From Nitrospira lenta (lineage in GTDB: Bacteria > Nitrospirota > Nitrospiria > Nitrospirales > Nitrospiraceae): a stretch of DNA of 64,000 bases. This document shows, in pieces, positions 39,298 through 50,727 of the stretch (its first letter is position 1; each line of letters starts with the position of its first letter). Location of the stretch: assembly GCA_945865525.1 (NCBI GenBank), contig CAMBDY010000009.1, positions 1-64,000 of the forward strand. The letters run 5' to 3'. Position numbers and translations under genes: made by a program. A model generated the notes under the pieces. It was not told where the DNA came from and did no database searches. It was given only the letters and a program-made list of their open reading frames with translations.

Positions 39298-41415
39298 TTA
39301 CCCGGCAGACGGCCCAGAGGTTGCGCCCTCGGCCGGAGCCGGCATGGCTTCCTTGCGGCTGAGACGGATCTTCCCTTGACGGTCCACTTCCATGACCTTC
39401 ACCAGGATTTGGTCCCCTTCCTTCACTTCGTCAGAGACCGCCTGAACCCGATGATGCGCCAGCTGCGAAATATGTACTAATCCGTCGGTCCCCGGAAGGA
39501 CCTCGACAAAGGCGCCGAAGTCCATGATCTTCCGGACCGTGCCCGTGTAGATCTTCCCGATCTCGACTTCTTCGGTAATCCGGTTGATCATGCCCTTAGC
39601 CTTTTCGGCCGACGCGCCATCGACCGACGCGATCGTCACGGTTCCGCTGTCATCAACGTTAATTTTCACTCCGCAATCGGCAATGATACTGCGGATTGTT
39701 TTCCCGCCCGGCCCGATGATCTCACGAATCTTGTCCTGCTTAACCTTCATCGTGAAAATCCGCGGCGCATAGGCCGACAACGTGGCTCGTGGGGCTTGCA
39801 GCGCTTTCTCCATACACCCCAGAATGTGCAACCGACCGGCCTTCGCCTGCTCCAACGCCTTCTGCATCAGGGCCGACGTAATACCGCCGATTTTAATATC
39901 CATCTGCAAAGCCGTCACCCCCTGCCGCGTGCCACAGACCTTAAAGTCCATGTCGCCGAGGTGGTCTTCCAGTCCGAGAATATCGGACAGGATCATGACC
40001 CGGTCGCCTTCCTTGATCAATCCCATCGCGATTCCAGCCACGGCCTTGCTGACCGGTACGCCGGCATCCATCAATGCAAGACTGCCCCCACAGACGGTCG
40101 CCATCGACGAAGACCCGTTGGATTCAAGAATGTCAGACACGATCCGAAGCGTGTACGGGAAGGCGTCCTTGCTTGGAATCACCGGGGCCAATGCCCGTTC
40201 CGCTAAGGCCCCGTGGCCCACTTCGCGGCGTCCCGGTGAGCGAAGCGGCCGCGCCTCGCCGACGCTGAACGGCGGGAAGTTGTAATGGAGCATAAACGTC
40301 CGCATGTGCTCCCCTTCCAACGCATCGATCCGCTGCTCGTCGTCCGCAGTGCCTAATGTGACGACGGCCAAACTCTGGGTCTCGCCTCTGGTGAAGATCG
40401 CAGAGCCATGCGTCCGCGGCAGCGCGCTAACCTCGCAGGTGATCTGACGAATATCGGCTGGGCCTCGTCCATCCGCGCGCGACCCCTTTTCCAGGATCAT
40501 GTTCCGGACTTCGGTATATTCCAGCTCATGGAACACCAGCTTAACGTGCCGCTCCCGATTGGGATCGTCTGCATGCTTCAGCTGCTGAACAGCGTGGCTC
40601 TTAACCTCGTCCAACTTCTCCTGCCGGGCCGACTTGTTCGGGATCATGATGGCATCGCGAATCCCCTGCGCGACCAACGCCTTCACTTGCCCCGCCAGCG
40701 CCGCGTCGATCTGCTCCTTTACGACTTTCCGCTTCGGCTTGCCGGCACGGGCTTGCAGCTCGCGAATCTTGGCCACAATCTTCTTGATCTCGCCATGGGC
40801 CAGTTCAATCGCTTCCAGCATCACGGCTTCGGACAATTCGCTTGCCCCCGCCTCAACCATCATGACTGCATCGGCCGTGCCCGCCACTACGAGGTGCAAC
40901 TCGCTCTTCGCCACCGCCTCAAGGTCAGGATTCACCACAAACTTGCCGTCCACCCGGCCGATTCGCACACCGGCGATCGGATTGTCGAAGGGGATGTTCG
41001 AAACGGTCAGGGCTGCGGAAGACGCAATGATGGCGAGGATGTCCGAGGAGCCGGTCTGATCGACTGAAAGGACTGACGCGATGACTTGCGTCTCGAAGTA
41101 ATACCCTTCTGGAAACAGCGGGCGGAGCCCCCGATCGATCTGCCGGCTGGTCAGCACGGCTTTTTCAGATGGACGCGCTTCTCGCTTGAAGTAGCCGCCA
41201 GGTATCTTTCCCGCGGCGAATGATTTTTCCTGATAGTCGACCGTGAGGGGCAGGAAATCGATACCGGGTTTGGCGACCTGTGCGGCAACGGCGGTGGCCA
41301 ATACAACGGTATCGCCGTAGGTGGCCCAAATCGACCCATCGGCTTGTCGTGCGACACGGCCGGTCTCAAGTCGCAAGGTGCGACCGGCAATATCGATCTC
41401 AACTATGTGTACCAT
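39298..41415 (-). CDS. pnp: Polyribonucleotide nucleotidyltransferase
   Basis: RNase PH domains, KH IIGPGGKTIRSI and S1 domain at C-terminus. Confidence 0.97.
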   Translation of the reverse strand: MVHIVEIDIAGRTLRLETGRVARQADGSIWATYGDTVVLATAVAAQVAKPGIDFLPLTVDYQEKSFAAGKIPGGYFKREARPSEKAVLTSRQIDRGLRPLFPEGYYFETQVIASVLSVDQTGSSDILAIIASSAALTVSNIPFDNPIAGVRIGRVDGKFVVNPDLEAVAKSELHLVVAGTADAVMMVEAGASELSEAVMLEAIELAHGEIKKIVAKIRELQARAGKPKRKVVKEQIDAALAGQVKALVAQGIRDAIMIPNKSARQEKLDEVKSHAVQQLKHADDPNRERHVKLVFHELEYTEVRNMILEKGSRADGRGPADIRQITCEVSALPRTHGSAIFTRGETQSLAVVTLGTADDEQRIDALEGEHMRTFMLHYNFPPFSVGEARPLRSPGRREVGHGALAERALAPVIPSKDAFPYTLRIVSDILESNGSSSMATVCGGSLALMDAGVPVSKAVAGIAMGLIKEGDRVMILSDILGLEDHLGDMDFKVCGTRQGVTALQMDIKIGGITSALMQKALEQAKAGRLHILGCMEKALQAPRATLSAYAPRIFTMKVKQDKIREIIGPGGKTIRSIIADCGVKINVDDSGTVTIASVDGASAEKAKGMINRITEEVEIGKIYTGTVRKIMDFGAFVEVLPGTDGLVHISQLAHHRVQAVSDEVKEGDQILVKVMEVDRQGKIRLSRKEAMPAPAEGATSGPSAG

Positions 41416-41452
41416 CTGTCTCTCCTCTGGTTAGGCCCCACAGATGCCCACA

Positions 41453-41545
41453 GAGAGGGGCTTGCCCCATGTGCAAGCCCCTCTCCGTGTTCACCTGTGC
41501 GACTGACGACTACTGCCCGCTGTGGCACCCACTGGCGCCACAGCG
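41453..41545 (-). promoter_or_regulatory. Two tandem stem-loops in the rpsO-pnp intergenic region
   Basis: 12-bp stem (GAGAGGGGCTTG/CAAGCCCCTCTC, 41453-41464 with 41474-41485) and 9-bp stem (CGCTGTGGC/GCCACAGCG, 41518-41526 with 41537-41545). Confidence 0.7.
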
Positions 41546-41555
41546 AGACGGGATC

Positions 41556-41825
41556 CTACTTTCTGATGCCCAATCGCTCGATCACCGCACGGTACCGGGC
41601 ATCGCTCACACCACGAAGATAGTCGAGCAACCGACGACGGCGGCCGACCAACAGCAGGAGGCCACGGCGCGAGTGATGATCTTTCTTGTGCAGCTTGAAA
41701 TGCTCCGTTAAATACGTAATCCGGGTGGTGAGCACCGCGATCTGGACTTCCGGTGAACCGGAATCCGTCTCATGCTGCCGATGCTGCTTAATTAACTCCG
41801 CCTTTGCTTCTTTTAGTAATGCCAT
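41556..41825 (-). CDS. rpsO: 30S ribosomal protein S15
   Basis: [54 protein letters not shown]. Confidence 0.98.
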   Translation of the reverse strand: MALLKEAKAELIKQHRQHETDSGSPEVQIAVLTTRITYLTEHFKLHKKDHHSRRGLLLLVGRRRRLLDYLRGVSDARYRAVIERLGIRK

Positions 41826-41866
41826 GGGGTTCCTTCCTATTCCTTCCCTCCCTCCGCAACGGAGGG

Positions 41867-42826
41867 TCATCCAACTTGATCGATCAAGACCTTCTCAACC
41901 TTGAGCGCCGTGCCCGAAACCTCCGGACATCTCCCGATCGCAATCAACTGCCCGGCGCGATCATGAAGACGGACTGACTCGTGCACGCGCTGCGCGCCAG
42001 CAACCGTCCCTTCCCACCGCAGAATCTTCGCCAGCGGCACCGGAGCCCCATGTCGCACTCGTTCGGCAGTCTGTTCGTCTACCACCGCAACCGACAACTG
42101 GCGCAACGCCACATCCATCGAAACCAAATCGTCTCCCAACCGGCCGAGGGCATGACGGGCCGCCGCCTCATCCACCGTCAGCGCCCGCTCAATCGTCAAG
42201 AAACCGACGCGCCGTCGCTCCAACGACAGCATATGGCCGCCGACGCCAAGCGCTTCCCCAAGGTCCGCGCAGAGCGTCCGGATATAGGTTCCCTTGGAGC
42301 AGACGACGTGCAACGTCACATCGCGCCCCTGGATCGCCAACACCTCAAGGGCATGAATGACGATGGGGCGCGCGTCTCGGGCAATCGTTTTACCCGCACG
42401 CGCGGACTTATACAGAGGCACCCCTGCGATTTTCACCGCAGAATACATCGGCGGGGTTTGCTTGATCGGTCCGCGAAACCGGCCGACCACCTCATGGATT
42501 GCCCCCGCTGTCACCTGACCCGTCGCCCGACTCGCCAGCACCGTTCCCGTCGCATCCTGCGTGTCGGTGGTCTCGCCGAGGCGCAGCACGGTGCGATATT
42601 CCTTGTCCCACTCCACGAGATATTCAGCAATACGGGTTCCCCGGCCAATGAGCACGGGCAGCACACCCGTTGCGGCAGGATCGAGCGTCCCCGCATGGCC
42701 CACCTTCACACCCCCGAGAAGCTGCCGGACCTTGGCCACGACAGCATGCGAGGTCCACCCCGCTTCCTTCTTGATGCTCAGCACGCCATCGGCAACGACG
42801 CCGCTCTGGGCGAGATCCATCATCAT
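41867..42826 (-). CDS. truB: tRNA pseudouridine(55) synthase TruB
   Basis: [45 protein letters not shown]. Confidence 0.97.
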   Translation of the reverse strand: MMMDLAQSGVVADGVLSIKKEAGWTSHAVVAKVRQLLGGVKVGHAGTLDPAATGVLPVLIGRGTRIAEYLVEWDKEYRTVLRLGETTDTQDATGTVLASRATGQVTAGAIHEVVGRFRGPIKQTPPMYSAVKIAGVPLYKSARAGKTIARDARPIVIHALEVLAIQGRDVTLHVVCSKGTYIRTLCADLGEALGVGGHMLSLERRRVGFLTIERALTVDEAAARHALGRLGDDLVSMDVALRQLSVAVVDEQTAERVRHGAPVPLAKILRWEGTVAGAQRVHESVRLHDRAGQLIAIGRCPEVSGTALKVEKVLIDQVG

Positions 42827-42836
42827 GTCCCCGACG

Positions 42837-43265
42837 CTACAAGGCTGGCGGCGCTTCAGATGCGCCGCCCTCGGCCTCCGTCTTCGCGTGCAGTTCGTCC
42901 AACAGTTTCAACACGCGATCGCCCCGTGGCCCGCTGACATCCATGGTAAACACGATCTCCGGCAGATACCGGAGCGCCACCCGCCGCCCGAGCTCGCCAC
43001 GAATAAATCCGCTGGCCTGCTCCAACCCCAGGAGGACCTGCCGCTCTTCTTCTTGCGTGCCCATGGTCGTCACATACACGCGTGCGATCCGCAGATCGCT
43101 CGTCAACTTGACGTCGGTGACGGTCACGGCCTGCACGCGCGGATCCTTGATCTTCCGCATGAGAATGTCGGCCACTTCCATGCGAACTTGATCCGCTACA
43201 CGATCGGCCCGATTGTATCCCGTCTTGGCCACCGGGCCCTCCACCAGACCTGCCCCTGTCACCAC
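42837..43265 (-). CDS. rbfA: Ribosome-binding factor A
   Basis: RVADQVRMEVADILMRKIKDPR...VTVTDVKLTSDLRIARVYVT. Confidence 0.94.
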   Translation of the reverse strand: MVTGAGLVEGPVAKTGYNRADRVADQVRMEVADILMRKIKDPRVQAVTVTDVKLTSDLRIARVYVTTMGTQEEERQVLLGLEQASGFIRGELGRRVALRYLPEIVFTMDVSGPRGDRVLKLLDELHAKTEAEGGASEAPPAL

Positions 43266-43282
43266 GCTTCTACTCGCAATGC

Positions 43283-45760
43283 TTACAGCTTCGCCGCGAT
43301 TTTATCGACCGTATAGGCCTCGATAATATCCCCTGCCTTGATATCATTAAAATTCTCGACGCTAATTCCGCATTCGTAGCCCTGCTGCACTTCGCGGACA
43401 TCGTCCTTAAAGCGGCGTAACGACCCGAGCTTACCTTCATAGACCACCACGTTGTCGCGAAGCACCCGGACCCCGACCGCCGCGCGGCTAATCGTGCCGT
43501 CCTCCACGTAGGCGCCGGCAATGACGCCGGCCTTGGACACCGTGAAGACCTGCCGCACCTCGGCCCGTCCCAGACTCCGCTCCTTGAGCGTCGGCTCAAG
43601 CAGCCCTTCCATCGCGGCCTTAATCTCGGTTATCGCATCGTAAATAATGGTGTACTGCCGGATATCAACGCCCTGCTGTTCGGCCAGGGCGGACGCCTTC
43701 GGCTCCGGCCTGACATTGAACCCAATCACGATGGCGTTCGACGCGGAAGCCAGCAACACGTCGGACTCCGTAATTCCGCCCACACCGGTGTGAATGACGC
43801 GCAACCGGACTGCGGCGGTCGCCAATTTTTCGACGCTCGCGGTTAAGGCCTCCGCCGACCCCTGAACGTCAGACTTGATCACCAATGCCAACTCCTTCAC
43901 GGAGCCTTCGTTGATCTTGGCAAATAAGTCGTCGAGGGTGACCTTCGCCGACCCGGACAAGCCAGCCGTCCGCTGCTTATGCACCCGATCTTCCGCAATC
44001 TCTCGCGCCACCCGCTCATCCTTCACAACCTGGAAGACATCGCCCGCAGAAGGCACCCCAGGAAGCCCGGCAACTTCAACAGGAATGGAAGGACCCGCCA
44101 CTACCACCTTGGCCCCTGTATGCGTCGTGAGCCCGCGCACTTTTCCACTAAAGACTCCGACGACAAACACATCGCCGACGCGCAAAGTCCCGCTCTGAAC
44201 CAGCACCGTCGCCACAGGGCCACGGCCCCGCTCCAGCTTGGCTTCGACGACAACGCCCTTGGCCATCCGATGCGGGTCCGCCTTGAGCTCCAACACTTCA
44301 GACTGCAGCAGGATCATTTCCAGCAACGTGTCCAAGCCGGTCTTTTCCTTGGCCGACACCTCGACCATAATCGTGTCACCACCCCACGACTCGGAAATAA
44401 GTCCATGTTCGGACAGGGCATTCTTGACACGATCGACGTTCGCGCCGGGCTTATCGATCTTATTAATGGCCACAATCATTGGAACGGATGCGGCCCGGGC
44501 ATGATTAATGGCTTCAATCGTTTGTGGCATCACGCCGTCGTCCGCGGCCACAACGAGGATCACGATGTCCGTAATCTTGGCGCCGCGCCCACGCATCGCG
44601 GTGAAGGCTTCGTGACCCGGCGTGTCCAGAAATGTCACCTGCTTTTCGCGTACCGTCACCGTGTAGGCGCCGATATGCTGCGTAATTCCGCCAGCCTCAC
44701 CTTCTGCCACCTTCGTTTGCCGGATCGCATCGAGCAGCGAGGTCTTGCCGTGGTCGACGTGACCCATGATCGTCACGACCGGCGACCGTGACTCAAGCTG
44801 GGCCGCTTCCTCCGTCTGCACGGCGGACTCCAACAACTCCTCTCCAACCTTCTCTGTCGAGAGATCGAGCTTGATCCCGTTCTCGTCGGCAATCATCATG
44901 GCCGCGTCCACATTCATCGTCTGATTGAACGTGAGCATCAGGCCCATATCCATCAACTTGCGCATAATGTCGGCTGGGCGCTGGCCAATCAGCTCGGCAA
45001 ATTCCTTGACCGTCATGCCGGGCGCATACTTGAAGCCCTTCCGGCGCGGCTTCGTAACTTCCCCTGGCATCGCATGATGGACGTGCTTGCTGCGATCGTC
45101 ACGTCGTTGCTGTAATGGAATCGCGCGAACGTCCTGCCAGCGCGCGGCATCCTCGCGAAGACGCAGCTCTTCCTCTTCCCGCGTACGGCCTGACTTGCGC
45201 GCCTTCTTCTTCAGACCCTCGGCTTGAATCTCTTCAAGGGAGAGCGCTTTCTTTTTCCCGGTGGTCAGATCAACGCTAGGGGCAAGAGCCGGCTTGGTGC
45301 TAGATAGTGGAGGCGGGGCGGTCGCCGTCCCGACGGACGGCATCGGGTCCGACATGACCGTCAGTTCAGGATGCGGCGCGTGCACGGCCGCAACTGGCGA
45401 AGGCGCGTGGACGTGCAGAGGATCGACGCCCGCGGGCCGCATCTCGGTCATTTCCGATTCGGGCAGCGATGCAGAGTCTTCAGCGGACGCCTCATCATCA
45501 CGCTTACGCTTGATCAGAATGCGGCGCTTATCGGCCTTGGCATCCTCGGCCACCACCGGCGCGGCGGGGGCCAACGCCGCCTTACCCGTCGCTTTCGCGG
45601 GAACTTTCGCTTTTGGGCTGAGCTTCGTTAGGACCTTTTGCACCACATCGTCATCCAACGCACTGCTGTGCGACGTGACGGCGATCCCCATCCGCTTCAA
45701 GGCGGGAATAAGTTCGCGATTTTCCATCTCGAGCTGTTTAGCTAATTCGTAAACGCGCAT
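43283..45760 (-). CDS. infB: Translation initiation factor IF-2
   Basis: [67 protein letters not shown]. Confidence 0.98.
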   Translation of the reverse strand: MRVYELAKQLEMENRELIPALKRMGIAVTSHSSALDDDVVQKVLTKLSPKAKVPAKATGKAALAPAAPVVAEDAKADKRRILIKRKRDDEASAEDSASLPESEMTEMRPAGVDPLHVHAPSPVAAVHAPHPELTVMSDPMPSVGTATAPPPLSSTKPALAPSVDLTTGKKKALSLEEIQAEGLKKKARKSGRTREEEELRLREDAARWQDVRAIPLQQRRDDRSKHVHHAMPGEVTKPRRKGFKYAPGMTVKEFAELIGQRPADIMRKLMDMGLMLTFNQTMNVDAAMMIADENGIKLDLSTEKVGEELLESAVQTEEAAQLESRSPVVTIMGHVDHGKTSLLDAIRQTKVAEGEAGGITQHIGAYTVTVREKQVTFLDTPGHEAFTAMRGRGAKITDIVILVVAADDGVMPQTIEAINHARAASVPMIVAINKIDKPGANVDRVKNALSEHGLISESWGGDTIMVEVSAKEKTGLDTLLEMILLQSEVLELKADPHRMAKGVVVEAKLERGRGPVATVLVQSGTLRVGDVFVVGVFSGKVRGLTTHTGAKVVVAGPSIPVEVAGLPGVPSAGDVFQVVKDERVAREIAEDRVHKQRTAGLSGSAKVTLDDLFAKINEGSVKELALVIKSDVQGSAEALTASVEKLATAAVRLRVIHTGVGGITESDVLLASASNAIVIGFNVRPEPKASALAEQQGVDIRQYTIIYDAITEIKAAMEGLLEPTLKERSLGRAEVRQVFTVSKAGVIAGAYVEDGTISRAAVGVRVLRDNVVVYEGKLGSLRRFKDDVREVQQGYECGISVENFNDIKAGDIIEAYTVDKIAAKL

Positions 45761-45783
45761 GAAGCCTTGACACCTATTCTTCT

Positions 45784-46941
45784 TTAGCCGGCATCCGACT
45801 CTGCCCGAGCCTGTAACTCCTGCTCCTGGGCTTCTTGTTGCTGACGCAGCGCCTCGGCTTCCTCTACAAAGGCCGCCTGAATATCTTCATCCCGCTCGGC
45901 TTTTTGTTTTTCGTATTCGGTCGCGCTGATGATGTCGATCTTCCAGCCGGTCAGACGGGCGGCCAACCGGACGTTCTGGCCGTTCTTCCCGATCGCGAGC
46001 GACAACTGGGAATCCCCCACTACGACCAGCGCCGACTTCTTCTCTTCGTCGATGCCGATCTTTTCAATGCTCGCCGGGTTCAACGCTGCCGCGATAAACA
46101 CGCGTGGATCGGACGTCCAGGTAATAATGTCAATCTTCTCGCCGCGCAACTCGCGCACGACTGCCTGAACCCGTGACCCCTTAATGCCCACGCACGCCCC
46201 GACCGGATCAACGGCTTTCTCGCGCGACGTCACGGCAATCTTCGTCCGATCGCCGGCCTCCCGCACAATCGCCTTGATCTCGACGATCTTTTCGAGCACT
46301 TCTGGGACTTCTAGTTCAAACAGTTTCGCGACAAACTGCGGATGGCTGCGCGTCAAAATAACCTGCACATCCTTCGGGGTCCGGCGTACTTCCAGAAGCA
46401 TGGCCTTGACCCGATCACCGCGCCGATAGGTTTCACGTGGAATCTGTTCCTGAACCGGCAGGACGGCCTCGGTCCTCCCCAGATCCACCAGGTAGTTCCG
46501 GCGCTCCATACCGAGAAGGATGCCGTTGACCAGATCGCCCTGTCGCGTCGAGTACTCTTTTTGTACCGCTTCCCACTCAGCCTCGCGGACCTTCTGAAAA
46601 ATCACCTGCTTGGCGGTTTGGGCGGCAATCCGACCCAAATCGTTCATCTCGATCAACGACCCGATTTCGTCCCCGACCTCCGCCTCGCTGTCGAGCTGGC
46701 GCGCCTCCTGCAGCGAGATCTCAGTTTTGGGATTGGTGATCGTCTCGACGATGGTCTTCTTCGAGACAATCGCAATCTCACCCGTCTTGGCGTTGATCTC
46801 GACCTGGATGTTCTCAGTCTGTCCTAACCGCTTCTTAGCCGCCATGAGTAGGGCGGCTTCGATCGCGCCGATCACGCGGCTCTTCTCGATGCCCTTTGAT
46901 CGGCCAAGCTCATCAATGACGGAAATTAGTTCACGATTCAT
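45784..46941 (-). CDS. nusA: Transcription termination/antitermination factor NusA
   Basis: [38 protein letters not shown]1 and KH domains; [21 protein letters not shown]. Confidence 0.97.
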   Translation of the reverse strand: MNRELISVIDELGRSKGIEKSRVIGAIEAALLMAAKKRLGQTENIQVEINAKTGEIAIVSKKTIVETITNPKTEISLQEARQLDSEAEVGDEIGSLIEMNDLGRIAAQTAKQVIFQKVREAEWEAVQKEYSTRQGDLVNGILLGMERRNYLVDLGRTEAVLPVQEQIPRETYRRGDRVKAMLLEVRRTPKDVQVILTRSHPQFVAKLFELEVPEVLEKIVEIKAIVREAGDRTKIAVTSREKAVDPVGACVGIKGSRVQAVVRELRGEKIDIITWTSDPRVFIAAALNPASIEKIGIDEEKKSALVVVGDSQLSLAIGKNGQNVRLAARLTGWKIDIISATEYEKQKAERDEDIQAAFVEEAEALRQQQEAQEQELQARAESDAG

Positions 46942-47027
46942 AGTTCACTCTCCAACGACTGCCCCTGCAGCCACCCTCCAACAATACGGCGATAGACGGC
47001 TACCGCGATGATCGACGTCGAAACGGG

Positions 47028-47588
47028 TTAAAACGTGACGACGCGACGCGCTTCAGCGATCGAGTCGAACCCCAGGAGAACCGTCCGCTCAGGGCGCGGA
47101 TCACTCACCACCACTGTCACGCCCTGCTCATTCACTGCGGTCAACAGCCCGACCACCCGCCACTGGCTATCAATCGGCTGCCGGAGCTTCACGCTCACGC
47201 GCCTCCCCACCGCTCGACGATAATCCTGAATCCGTCTAAAGGCCCGATCCAGACCGGGCGAGGAGACTTCCAGCGTATAGGCATGAGGAAAGGGATCCAG
47301 CACATCTAAGGCCGGACTGATCGCGAGATGCGCACGCCCACAATCGTCTACCGTGACACCGTCCGGCTTATCGATATACACACGCACAACGGACCGCGAA
47401 CCTTGCTCCGCGCAAACAAGGTCAACCAATTCCACGCCCAGAGCCCACAGGATAGGCGATACCACCTCGCTGATGCGGTCGACGACCGGTCGGGACTCCT
47501 TCACCGGCACCCCTAGCCCTGCGTCTTTGGATAACACATACACGTGATCAAACAAAAAAGTGGGCCTGAGCCCACTTCCAATCACCAA
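47028..47588 (-). CDS. rimP: Ribosome maturation factor RimP (start uncertain)
   Basis: VRVYIDKPDGVTVDDCGRAHLAISPALDVLDPFPHAYTLEVSSPGLDRAFR. Confidence 0.92.
   Translation of the reverse strand: MVIGSGLRPTFLFDHVYVLSKDAGLGVPVKESRPVVDRISEVVSPILWALGVELVDLVCAEQGSRSVVRVYIDKPDGVTVDDCGRAHLAISPALDVLDPFPHAYTLEVSSPGLDRAFRRIQDYRRAVGRRVSVKLRQPIDSQWRVVGLLTAVNEQGVTVVVSDPRPERTVLLGFDSIAEARRVVTF
47549..47577 (-). terminator. Rho-independent terminator between the 47626 aminotransferase gene and rimP
   Basis: Minus strand AAGTGGGC-TCAG-GCCCACTT followed by TTTTG. Confidence 0.75.
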
Positions 47589-47625
47589 ACCATAGCATGC
47601 CTCCTACGCCAAAGCAAGGGGAGCG

Positions 47626-48465
47626 CTAGCCCGCCAAGCCCGTAAAGCCTGCGGCAAGTCGTTGGGTGATCGGTCCAGGCCGCCCATCCTTAATGACCTT
47701 GCCGTCCACCCGAACGACGGCGAGCACCTCGACGGTAGTCCCCGTGAGAAACACCTCGTCCACGCCGTAGAGATCCGTCTGCGTGATACCACATTCCTGA
47801 ACCGGCAGCCCTGCCTTCCGAGCCAGCTCTAACACGACGGCTCGTGTGACCCCGGACAAAATCGTCGGCCCCTCCGGAGCGGTCATGATCGTGCCACCCC
47901 GCACCACCATCACGTTGCTGACCGCGCCCTCCGTGATCGAACCCGCTTTGACCAAAATGGCTTCGAAGACCTGAGCCCGCTTCGCCTGCTGACGGGCGAA
48001 CACATTACCCAAGAGATTTAAGCTTTTGATGTCGCACCGGCCCCAGCGGATGTCCTCGATCGTTATCGCCTCCACCCCGTCCGTCTGCATTGATCGGCTG
48101 AGCGAATGAAGTTCACGAACCGTCATGACGACCGTGGGCACCAGATCCGCCGCGTAGGCATGGTCACGGGGCGCGACCCCTCTGGTCAGCTGAATGTAAA
48201 TTTTCGCCTCAGGATAGGCCGCCCGCCTGATCCCTTCTAAAAGATGCTTCGTCCACTCGGCGCGGGAATAGGGTTGAATCAGATCAAGCGCCGCCGCGCT
48301 ACGGTCAAGGCGCGCCAGGTGGGCTTCGAGCTCGAAGGGCTGCCCCCGGTAGGTGCGGAGCACTTCATAAATACCGTCGCCGAACTGAAAGCCCCGATCG
48401 TCGATCGAGACCATGGCGTCGGCCGGCGGCATAAACACGCCATTGACGAACGCCACATCCGGCAC
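47626..48465 (-). CDS. Class IV aminotransferase (D-amino acid / branched-chain aminotransferase)
   Basis: FVNGVFMPPADAMVSIDDRGFQFGDGIYEVLRTY; ITEGAVSNVMVV. Confidence 0.9.
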   Translation of the reverse strand: MPDVAFVNGVFMPPADAMVSIDDRGFQFGDGIYEVLRTYRGQPFELEAHLARLDRSAAALDLIQPYSRAEWTKHLLEGIRRAAYPEAKIYIQLTRGVAPRDHAYAADLVPTVVMTVRELHSLSRSMQTDGVEAITIEDIRWGRCDIKSLNLLGNVFARQQAKRAQVFEAILVKAGSITEGAVSNVMVVRGGTIMTAPEGPTILSGVTRAVVLELARKAGLPVQECGITQTDLYGVDEVFLTGTTVEVLAVVRVDGKVIKDGRPGPITQRLAAGFTGLAG

Positions 48466-48467
48466 GG

Positions 48468-48839
48468 CTACGCACTCCCGTAGGACGAGGCATCGGAAAC
48501 CGTCACCTCAAAGACGCGCCGATCCTCTGCCGTGAATTTCCACCCCAAGCGTTTCTCAAACAACACCCGATGGGTGCCCAGTTTGACCGGCTGAAACTCA
48601 AAGGTCCGCCGCCCGTTATCAACGGCATTATTGCCGGCAATACACAGGTAATCGTCTGCCAGCAGCGATAGCCCCGTCGGATCATAGGTCGGAACCCAGA
48701 GTTCCCCTCGCGTCCGATCTTCCCAGAGATGGATCTGGATGGGTCGCGCAAGGGTCGCCTGAATTACCTTGACCCCGTCCGATGCCTGAGAGCCGTCATG
48801 GTCGTGGCTCGACGTCATACTCATCTGTACAGTGCCCAA
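48468..48839 (-). CDS. Hypothetical protein
   Basis: ORF adjoining the aminotransferase gene on the same strand; no recognised domain. Confidence 0.6.
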   Translation of the reverse strand: MGTVQMSMTSSHDHDGSQASDGVKVIQATLARPIQIHLWEDRTRGELWVPTYDPTGLSLLADDYLCIAGNNAVDNGRRTFEFQPVKLGTHRVLFEKRLGWKFTAEDRRVFEVTVSDASSYGSA

Positions 48840-48866
48840 CCCTTCGCGCGCGCTGCAGCGAATCTT

Positions 48867-49187
48867 CTATGTTTTCTTCCTAGGCCCGACAAAAATATCG
48901 GCGCCCTCCACCCGCACGTCATAACTCCCCACGCAATACCCGCCCCCGTCCGTTCCTTGCCCGTTTCGGATATCAAAGGCCAGATCATGCCAAGGACAAG
49001 CCACAACAAATCCCTTCACGTGCCCTTCGCTCAGCGGGCCTCCCTCGTGGGGGCAGAGATTATGAATCGCAAAGTACGCCCCCTCAACATTAAACACTGC
49101 GAGCTCACGATTCTGTACCCTCACGACTTTTGCTTGCCCGGGCTGTAGCTCCTCAACACGGGCGACGGATTGAAATCCTTCTAACAT
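48867..49187 (-). CDS. Rieske [2Fe-2S] protein (NirD-like)
   Basis: CPHEGGPLSEGHVKGFVVACPWHDLAFD. Confidence 0.92.
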   Translation of the reverse strand: MLEGFQSVARVEELQPGQAKVVRVQNRELAVFNVEGAYFAIHNLCPHEGGPLSEGHVKGFVVACPWHDLAFDIRNGQGTDGGGYCVGSYDVRVEGADIFVGPRKKT

Positions 49188-49231
49188 GCGGCACCGACTC
49201 CTTTTTTAAAACTTTCCTCAAGCTGCAGACG

Positions 49232-49726
49232 TTACATCCGCAGCGTATATTTCAGCTCCAACCCGACCGTGACCCCTTCTCGCTCGATAAAGCCGGCTTC
49301 CATTTGAATCGCATAGCGCACCGCATCCGGCGCGGAACTATATTGAGGGCAAACCTCGTCCACGCAGGGCACGACATGCGCCTTCAGTCCCACGACATGA
49401 TGACTTTCATCGATCCAGATCATGTCCACGGGGAATCGATATCCCCTCGTCCAAACATGGTTCTGGCCGGTCGACTCAAAAATATAAAGCATCCCTCTGT
49501 TCGCCGGCAACGTCTCTCGAAAGGCGAGACCAAAAAGCAACTTCTCCGGCGTATCCGCCACCTCCGTCTCAAGCGTCCGGCCGTTCGGAAAGGACACGAT
49601 AATAATGGTCTCGTCTTTGCGATCAATCAGAAAAAACGAGGCGCTCATCAGAAAAATCGCCATAAGGACGAGAGTGATAATGCGCTTTTTTTTCTGCTCC
49701 CGATCGCTGACCGAGGGACTGGCCAT
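49232..49726 (-). CDS. DUF192 family membrane-anchored protein
   Basis: FGLAFRETLPANRGMLYIFESTGQNHVWTRGYRFPVDMIWID. Confidence 0.88.
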   Translation of the reverse strand: MASPSVSDREQKKKRIITLVLMAIFLMSASFFLIDRKDETIIIVSFPNGRTLETEVADTPEKLLFGLAFRETLPANRGMLYIFESTGQNHVWTRGYRFPVDMIWIDESHHVVGLKAHVVPCVDEVCPQYSSAPDAVRYAIQMEAGFIEREGVTVGLELKYTLRM

Positions 49727-49832
49727 AGCGCTACTCTCTCACGAGTCGTACGGGGTGACTGGGCTCAAAGACCCATAAACGGGCCCATAATACAGGTCGT
49801 CTAGGCCTTCTGGGCAAGGACCGTTCTGTTGA

Positions 49833-50294
<462 letters not shown>

Positions 50295-50318
50295 CCTGTC
50301 CTGTCATCGCGCAATCCT

Positions 50319-50357
50319 GAAGGCCCTACTTCTCACAAGAGCAGTAGGGCCTTCCTG
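50319..50357 (+). terminator. Stem-loop / likely terminator downstream of ferredoxin
   Basis: GAAGGCCCTACT...AGTAGGGCCTTC (12-bp arms); weak T-tract. Confidence 0.55.
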
Positions 50358-50663
50358 TTGCTCCATCGACCCCCACAGCGCCCCCTTCCTGGACTGCCTT
50401 CCCACTTAATCGCACCGCACTCAAAATGAGGGCCTCGGCAGGTCCTCGGTGCAGCCAGCCACGATTGCGTGCGTACCGAGACCCACTCGCCGGGGGTTGC
50501 CATCATGATGGCTTGGTACACGATCGTGAGCCAACGACGCAAGACGCCCCTCACCCGCAAACATGTTTAAGAGTGATCGTGCGGGGAGATCGCGGTGGGG
50601 GTCAAGAGTGCTCGCTCGGACCTGGCCCTCACTGCCGAGCTGCACAAGAAGTCTGCGTAGCAC

Positions 50664-50706
50664 AAAAAACCACCGCCCTCTCCGCGTGATCGCAGAGAGG
50701 GCGGTG
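50664..50706 (-). terminator. Rho-independent terminator downstream of cupredoxin gene
   Basis: Minus strand CACCGCCCTCT...AGAGGGCGGTG followed by GTTTTTTG. Confidence 0.85.
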
Positions 50707-50727
50707 ATAACTCACCTCTGATAAAAA

